NCBI GenBank assembly: GCA_028277515.1 | Contig: JANQGC010000046.1 | Coordinates: 1-18,643, forward strand | From: Anaerolineae bacterium | GTDB taxonomy: Bacteria > Chloroflexota > Anaerolineae > Promineifilales > Promineifilaceae | Direction of reading: 5' to 3' | Length of the DNA: 18,643 nucleotides | Part shown: positions 15,156 to 18,643 of the stretch, piece after piece | Layout of the letters: every line of letters starts with the position of its first letter | How positions within the stretch are numbered: position 1 is the first letter of the stretch | The notes under the pieces: model-generated | Database searches by the model: none | What the model saw: only the letters and a program-made list of their open reading frames with translations | What the model was told of the DNA's origin: nothing | Position numbers and translations under genes: made by a program

Positions 15156-16040
15156 CTACCGCAAAACCTTATCCGCCCGGCGCACCGCCTCGGCAATCGT
15201 ACGTTTACCCAAGATAAATGCCAGGTGCCTCTTATAATCGGCACTGCCATGCATATCCCCCGTTGGCGCGATTTCGTTCTGCGCTGCGTAATGGGCTGCT
15301 TCGGCAATATTTTCTGTGCCCGGCCGTTCGCCGGCCAGCATCCGCCCCGCTTCATGCGCGATCATCGGCACTTCTCCTACATTGAGATAAACCAATCGCG
15401 CTCGCCGGCAAATCCCTTCTTCATCCAATGTGATCACGGCCGCAATCCCGGCCAGCGCATAATCACCATGTCGCCGGGCCAATTCCTGGAAAGCATAACC
15501 CGTATTGGCCTGTACCGGTGGCACAGTGATCTCGGTCAAAATCTCTTCCGCTTCCAGAGCCGTGTTAAAAAGAGATTCATAAAAATCGGCCGCATCAATC
15601 CAACGCTCCCCTCCCTGTCGCTGAAGACGAAAACGGGCATCCAGAGCAGTCATGACAACGGGAAGTTCCGACGCGGGATCGGCATGGGCCAGGCTGCCGC
15701 CAATCGTCCCCCGGTTGCGGATCTGCGGATGGGCAATATAAGGAAGGACCTCGCTTATCAACGGCGCCTGGTCAGCACATACCTGGCTGAATTCCGCCTC
15801 CCGTTGACGAACCATAGCCCCAATTTGCAGCCCGCCACCGGCCGCAGCCTGCAAATAGTTTAATTCGGAAACGCCATTCAAATCGACGAGCATCGCCGGT
15901 TGAGCCAACCGAAAATTCATCACCGGGATCAGGCTTTGTCCACCGGCTAAAATCTTGGCTTCATAACCATGATTTTCCATGAGGGTGAGTGCTTCTTCTA
16001 ATGTGTCGGGAGCGTGATAAGAAAAGGGAGCCGGTTTCAT
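15156..16040 (-). CDS. FAD-binding subunit of the molybdenum hydroxylase (CoxM-like)
   Basis: This is a 294-residue protein, full length for the CoxM / xanthine dehydrogenase FAD subunit family. It opens MKPAPFSYHAPDTLEEAL and has both FAD-binding motifs: AGGQSL (32-37) and RNRGTIGGSLAHADPASELP (108-127). The C-terminal 'CO dehydrogenase flavoprotein C-terminal' region begins near 185, with GYAFQELARRHGDYALAG. It passes electrons from the 2Fe-2S subunit to an acceptor, probably quinone, given the CoxG-like partner. It is the first gene of the minus-strand cluster. The -10-like TATTAT lies exactly six bases before the ATG, and no Shine-Dalgarno is present, suggesting a leaderless message. Confidence 0.93.
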   Translation of the reverse strand: MKPAPFSYHAPDTLEEALTLMENHGYEAKILAGGQSLIPVMNFRLAQPAMLVDLNGVSELNYLQAAAGGGLQIGAMVRQREAEFSQVCADQAPLISEVLPYIAHPQIRNRGTIGGSLAHADPASELPVVMTALDARFRLQRQGGERWIDAADFYESLFNTALEAEEILTEITVPPVQANTGYAFQELARRHGDYALAGIAAVITLDEEGICRRARLVYLNVGEVPMIAHEAGRMLAGERPGTENIAEAAHYAAQNEIAPTGDMHGSADYKRHLAFILGKRTIAEAVRRADKVLR

Positions 16041-16046
16041 AAATCA

Positions 16047-16052
16047 ATAATA
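16047..16052 (-). promoter_or_regulatory. Candidate -10 box for the minus-strand cluster
   Basis: TATTAT on the minus strand is followed by six bases and then the ATG at 16040, so the predicted transcription start is the A of the start codon. No convincing -35 is visible. The hexamer is AT-rich and could be chance; its mirror arrangement with the promoter at 16171 strengthens it. Confidence 0.35.
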
Positions 16053-16084
16053 CCATAACAACGCCCGGTGCGAAATTTTTTATC

Positions 16085-16137
16085 GTAACCGCGAAATCCT
16101 TTTCGCGAATCGGAGAGCGCAACTGGAAATCGCGGAA
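16085..16137. repeat. Palindromic element between the divergent promoters
   Basis: It starts GTAACCGCGAAATCC, continues TTTTCGCG, and pairs with GCGCAACTGG then AAATCGCGGAAC. It sits in the divergent intergenic region between the FAD-subunit gene and the DUF2877 gene, so it could influence both promoters. Confidence 0.75.
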
Positions 16138-16170
16138 CGAACCCTTGTCCCTTCATTTCATGAGCTGGGC

Positions 16171-16176
16171 TATAAT
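16171..16176 (+). promoter_or_regulatory. Consensus -10 (TATAAT) of the DUF2877 gene, leaderless
   Basis: A perfect TATAAT ends six bases before the second of two adjacent ATGs (16183). Transcription would then start on that A, with no leader and no Shine-Dalgarno. A weak TTGTCC lies 20 bases upstream of the hexamer. Confidence 0.5.
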
Positions 16177-16182
16177 TGAATG

Positions 16183-16929
16183 ATGCAAGCAATTTTGATG
16201 ACGCCCCGCGCCCAGGCTGTTCTGCACGACGGCCGTCCTCTGCGCATCCTGCACCGTTTTGATAACCTGGTCAACCTGGTTAATGACAAGCGGCAGGTCA
16301 TCACTATTTCCAATACGGCCGTCTCGCCCGGTCCCTTTTCGCTGATCGTTGACAGCCAAATTCCCACTCAAATAGATGAACACAGCCCAGTTGCCACTAA
16401 GCCGGATAAACGAATCATATCCATTGGCTCCCTGGTTATTAAGACCGATCAGGCGGCCCTTTGGAACCCCACCCCTGACTGGTCGAAACTACGCGAAAGC
16501 ACTCTACCGTCCAGGTCCTTGCCCGCTCATTTACCCGCAGAAATTGCCCAGCCTTACCAATCATTGCAATCCGCGCTGATCGCCCACAATATGGAGCAAG
16601 CGCAAACGGCCGTTCAGGCTATGGCCGGATTAGGCGGCGGCCTGACCCCGGCCGGCGATGATGTACTAACCGGCGTTATCTTTGCGTTGTGGGTCTGCCT
16701 GCCCGATTCGCCATTTATCAAAAAAATAGCCGGTTGGGCCGCCCCACGAACGACCACCCTTTCCGCGGCGACTCTATATGCCGCTTCCGCCGGCGAGGCT
16801 TCCTCACACTGGCATGAGATCATCGCCGGAAAGCCCGGTGCCCTGGAGCAGCTTCTGGCCATCGGCCACACCTCCGGGCGAGACGCCTGGTATGGGTTCA
16901 GCGAAACCCACAAACTACTCATGTCGTGA
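16183..16929 (+). CDS. DUF2877 protein, YlbF/AllH-like carbamoyltransferase subunit
   Basis: This is a 248-residue protein; an ATG at 16180 would add one Met. The DUF2877 hallmark GLGGGLTPAGDD (about 150-161) is followed by a hydrophobic helix, then the family's TTTLSAATLYAASAGE (about 191-206) and GHTSGRDAWYG (about 229-239). E. coli YlbF (AllH) is the third subunit of oxamate carbamoyltransferase with FdrA and YlbE. Here the gene diverges from the cluster that encodes the other two and shares its 142-base control region, so the two transcripts are probably regulated together. There is no Shine-Dalgarno, and the TATAAT position predicts a leaderless message. The TGA stop lies inside the GTGACAGTCACTT terminus of the next repeat. 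Confidence 0.87.
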   Translation: MQAILMTPRAQAVLHDGRPLRILHRFDNLVNLVNDKRQVITISNTAVSPGPFSLIVDSQIPTQIDEHSPVATKPDKRIISIGSLVIKTDQAALWNPTPDWSKLRESTLPSRSLPAHLPAEIAQPYQSLQSALIAHNMEQAQTAVQAMAGLGGGLTPAGDDVLTGVIFALWVCLPDSPFIKKIAGWAAPRTTTLSAATLYAASAGEASSHWHEIIAGKPGALEQLLAIGHTSGRDAWYGFSETHKLLMS

Positions 16930-17100
16930 CAGTCACTTGAATCGCACCAATCTCTCTAAACTGAAGTATTAAGTAACTGACACATGGTAATGAACTCAAG
17001 AAACCACCCTCATGACGTGACAGTCACTTGAATCGCACCAATCTCTCTGAACTGAATTACTAAGTGACTGTCACATGGTAATGAACTCAAGAAACCACCC
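16926..17100. repeat. Two tandem 84-bp copies of a GTGACAGTCACTT-ended repeat
   Basis: Copies at 16926-17009 and 17017-17100 differ at only a few positions and are separated by seven bases. Each begins GTGACAGTCACTTGAATCGC. Copy 2 has a perfect inner partner, AAGTGACTGTCAC (17062-17074); copy 1 has the degenerate AAGTAACTGACAC (16971-16983). A conserved 26-base tail (ATGGTAATG...CCACCC) follows each. This explains the first half of the 349-base gene-free stretch 16930-17278; the rest holds a promoter and another palindrome. Confidence 0.85.
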
Positions 17101-17143
17101 GTTTTAAATTCCAGAATTTATTTTTAACTGTCATAAGTTCACG

Positions 17144-17149
17144 TATAAT
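17144..17149 (+). promoter_or_regulatory. Candidate -10 (TATAAT) for the small membrane protein gene
   Basis: A perfect TATAAT lies in an AT-rich region (17101-17150) that follows the tandem repeats. No good -35 is seen at 17 bases. If used, it gives a leader of about 120 bases that contains a palindromic element and ends with a strong Shine-Dalgarno. Confidence 0.4.
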
Positions 17150-17188
17150 TACGTCCCTGAATGCTCTGTACAAGCAAAGATTTAATCA

Positions 17189-17261
17189 GGTAAACCTCGT
17201 AACCGCGAAATCCATTTCGCGCTCTTGTAACGAGGAATGGAATCCTCGGTTACGTTTACCT
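17189..17261. repeat. Palindromic element in the leader of the small membrane protein gene
   Basis: The core at 17199-17253 is GTAACCGCGAAATCC then ATTTCGCG, pairing with CGAGGAATGGAATCC then TCGGTTAC. Flanking AGGTAAAC and GTTTACCT extend the pairing outward to 17189-17261. In RNA this would be a long stem ending about ten bases before the ribosome-binding site. Confidence 0.8.
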
Positions 17262-17278
17262 ATTTATAAGGAGGAAAA

Positions 17279-17575
17279 ATGTGCTGTTTTCTGACCATCT
17301 TATTGTTCTTCGGTCCCCGTCTGGCCATATTTTTCTGGTGGCTTTATGACCGGTTCTATGCCGCTAGCTCATACTTTAACCAGGTCTGGGATGGTAACTG
17401 GATCATCCCCCTGCTAGGTTTCCTGTTCCTGCCCTGGACCCTCTTACTGTATTTATTCTTTTGGCCGAATGGCATCGCCTGGTGGGAGTGGATTTTTATA
17501 GGCATCGCCTTTATTGCCGATCTCAGCAGTTATGGCGGCGGCTATCGCAACCGGAACTACCGTCGCTCTTATTAA
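17279..17575 (+). CDS. Small hydrophobic membrane protein of unknown function
   Basis: A 98-residue protein with an excellent AAGGAGG Shine-Dalgarno before the ATG. It has about three hydrophobic segments: LTILLFFGPRLAIFFWWLY (5-23), WIIPLLGFLFLPWTLLLYLFF (about 41-61) and WIFIGIAFIADL (about 71-82). The C-terminus is Gly/Arg/Tyr-rich (GGGYRNRNYRRSY). The many aromatic residues and short basic tail suggest an inner-membrane protein. Similar three-helix small proteins recur as uncharacterised genes in Chloroflexota, as I recall them. I cannot assign a function. Palindromic elements flank it on both sides, so it is probably transcribed on its own. Confidence 0.75.
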   Translation: MCCFLTILLFFGPRLAIFFWWLYDRFYAASSYFNQVWDGNWIIPLLGFLFLPWTLLLYLFFWPNGIAWWEWIFIGIAFIADLSSYGGGYRNRNYRRSY

Positions 17576-17580
17576 ATAAT

Positions 17581-17685
17581 GTTCCTGGAAAACTTGTATG
17601 CGCGGATAGGAAAAACACGGATAATATTATTTTATCCGAGTTCCTCCCATCCGTGTTTATAAAAATATCGGGTTTTCCCGGAAAC
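17581..17685. repeat. Inverted-repeat element between the membrane protein and phosphatase genes
   Basis: GTTCCTGGAAAAC (17581-17593) pairs imperfectly with GTTTTCCCGGAAAC (17672-17685). Inside, AAACACGGAT (17613-17622) pairs perfectly with ATCCGTGTTT (17649-17658), and GGATAA pairs with TTATCC. It starts five bases after the preceding stop codon and could act as a terminator for that gene. Confidence 0.65.
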
Positions 17686-17705
17686 ACCACATTGACTTAC
17701 TTAAC

Positions 17706-18269
17706 ATGGCTCAAAACAATCCGCCGATTCCCAACGCTTACCAGGTTGACCTGCCTCAGATTGGTTTTGATGCAAACCGGCCGGCTCAGCTTTGGGCCGG
17801 TGAATATCCGGGCAGCCCGGACAAGGCGCAGTTGGCCGAGCGCATGGGCAGCTTTTTGGACTCAGGCATCAACCATTTCATCAATCTGACAGAAATGGGT
17901 GAGCGCTCCGACGATTACGAGGAGAAATTAGCTAAAGAAGCGATCAAAAGAGACCTGGTGGTTTCTCATCAACGATTTGCCGTCCAGGATTACAGTGTGC
18001 CCTCGGCCGAACGACTCAACCAAATCCTGGATGAGATCGACATTACCTTAAGCGAGGGCAACCAGGTGTATGTTCACTGTTGGGGTGGCATCGGCCGAAC
18101 CGGTACTGTCATCGGCTGCTGGCTGGTCCGTCATGGCCTTACCGGCCAGGAAGCGCTTGCTAAAATCGCCCAATGGCGCGAAGGCATCCCCTCCGCCGGC
18201 CACGCATCACCGGAAACGGCCGAACAACGTCAGCTCATCTTAAACTGGAGAGGAACAAATGGATCCTGA
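17706..18269 (+). CDS. Tyrosine / dual-specificity protein phosphatase family
   Basis: A 187-residue protein with the cysteine-phosphatase signature HCWGGIGRT (H124-C125-x5-R131) inside VYVHCWGGIGRTG. Asp95 in QDYSVPS matches the general-acid loop (D-x-x-x-P). The early segment LWAGEYPGSPD is typical of bacterial relatives that are often annotated as dual-specificity phosphatases. The catalytic residues are all present, so activity on phosphotyrosine, another phosphoprotein or a small phosphoester is likely; the substrate is unknown. No strong Shine-Dalgarno precedes the ATG at 17706. The 3' end overlaps the cydA start by 11 bases, so the two genes are probably co-transcribed and translationally coupled. 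Confidence 0.88.
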   Translation: MAQNNPPIPNAYQVDLPQIGFDANRPAQLWAGEYPGSPDKAQLAERMGSFLDSGINHFINLTEMGERSDDYEEKLAKEAIKRDLVVSHQRFAVQDYSVPSAERLNQILDEIDITLSEGNQVYVHCWGGIGRTGTVIGCWLVRHGLTGQEALAKIAQWREGIPSAGHASPETAEQRQLILNWRGTNGS

Positions 18270-18643
18270 ATTTCTTTCGCGCATCCTATTTAGCTTAACC
18301 AGCATTTTTCACTTCATTTATCCGCCCATCTCTATCGGATTAGGATTGATGATGGTTTTCATGGGCCTGCTCTACCTGCGCACCGGCAATCTCATGTGGC
18401 GCAGGCTGGCCTTCTTCTGGGTCAAGATTTATGCCCTGGTTTTCGCCATGGGCATCGCCACCGGGATTGTCCTGGAGTTTGAATTCGGCACCAACTGGGC
18501 TGATTATTCCCGCTTCGTGGGCAACATTTTTGGCAGTTTATTAGCCGCCGAAGGGGTATTTGCCTTCTTCCTGGAAGGAGGTTTCCTGGGTTTGATGCTC
18601 TTTGGCGGCCGTCGTTTGGGTCCACGCATGTGGCTGCTGGCCA
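18259..18643 (+). CDS. cydA: Cytochrome bd-type quinol oxidase subunit I, N-terminal part
   Basis: The first 128 codons of a CydA-type oxidase run off the right edge. The start MDPEFLSRILFSLTSIFHF carries His18, equivalent to E. coli His19 (a haem ligand). FEFGTNWADYSRFVG (about 73-87) and AAEGVFAFFLEGGF (Glu98 and Glu106, equivalent to E. coli Glu99 and Glu107) are diagnostic. Full proteins are about 440-520 residues. The enzyme is a membrane quinol oxidase that reduces O2 with high affinity. GGAGAGGA lies just upstream of the ATG, inside the phosphatase gene. A cydB gene would be expected next, beyond the window. Whether it is a true bd or a cyanide-insensitive (CIO) type cannot be decided without the Q-loop. 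Confidence 0.93.
   Translation, partial: MDPEFLSRILFSLTSIFHFIYPPISIGLGLMMVFMGLLYLRTGNLMWRRLAFFWVKIYALVFAMGIATGIVLEFEFGTNWADYSRFVGNIFGSLLAAEGVFAFFLEGGFLGLMLFGGRRLGPRMWLLA

Noticed and set aside
6413..16040. Aerobic CO dehydrogenase operon
   Set aside because: The large-subunit loop lacks the Cys of true CoxL, no coxDEF-type maturation genes are present, and the carbamoyltransferase-type genes point elsewhere.
16926..17100. Possible CRISPR array from direct repeats
   Set aside because: There are only two 84-bp units with a 7-bp separation, no spacers of constant size and no cas genes. They are tandem copies of an inverted-repeat element.
17461..17889. 142-codon plus-strand frame spanning the membrane protein and phosphatase genes
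   Set aside because: It is out of frame with both well-supported genes and crosses the inverted-repeat element between them; it shows no domain.
1..18643. tRNA, rRNA, integrase, transposase or phage genes
   Set aside because: None could be recognised on either strand; the repeats appear non-autonomous.

Overview
The window (about 53% GC by eye) looks like a chromosomal contig from an uncultured Chloroflexota, probably Anaerolineae-like. The clues are a proline/threonine-rich lipoprotein carrying META and SH3 domains, a CoxG/CoxM/CoxS-type cluster, a CydA-type oxidase, and many short palindromic repeats in almost every gap. CGGCCG is strikingly frequent (about 50 copies by hand count). The taxonomic call is inference; no rRNA or tRNA gene is visible.

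Layout. (1) 1-218 is a fold-back palindrome at the left edge that corrupts the 3' end of an NAD-dependent epimerase/dehydratase gene read leftwards from 516. (2) 664-2793 holds a 36-codon remnant of a TfoX N-terminal domain and two tandem MscS-type channels of almost equal length. (3) 2971-5466 encodes an 831-residue lipoprotein with three META-like domains and one SH3 domain. (4) 5672-6385 is a toxin-antitoxin pair (ribbon-helix-helix antitoxin, PIN toxin) with a readable promoter and a duplicated operator-like repeat. (5) 6413-16040, all on the minus strand, is a catabolic cluster, in transcription order: FAD subunit, 2Fe-2S subunit and CoxG-like protein of a molybdenum hydroxylase, FdrA, a DUF1116 protein, a double-domain cyclase-family hydrolase, and the molybdopterin subunit. 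A DUF2877 gene diverges from its head at 16183. (6) 17279-18643 holds a small membrane protein, a tyrosine/dual-specificity phosphatase and the start of cydA.

How the genes may work together. FdrA, DUF1116 and DUF2877 are the families of the three subunits of E. coli oxamate carbamoyltransferase (AllFGH, formerly FdrA/YlbE/YlbF), which splits an N-carbamoyl compound phosphorolytically to carbamoyl phosphate. Here they sit with a molybdenum hydroxylase and a metal-dependent cyclase-family hydrolase. A coherent but unproven reading is: hydroxylation of an N-heterocycle, hydrolytic opening of a lactam or imide ring, then phosphorolytic removal of a carbamoyl group. The substrate is unknown, and no carbamate kinase or transporter lies in the window.

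The most unusual material is the cluster itself, the cyclase fusion with one intact and one degenerate metal site, and the dispersed palindromic elements. These elements fill most of the larger gaps in the cluster, and at least three genes take their stop codon from the edge of one.
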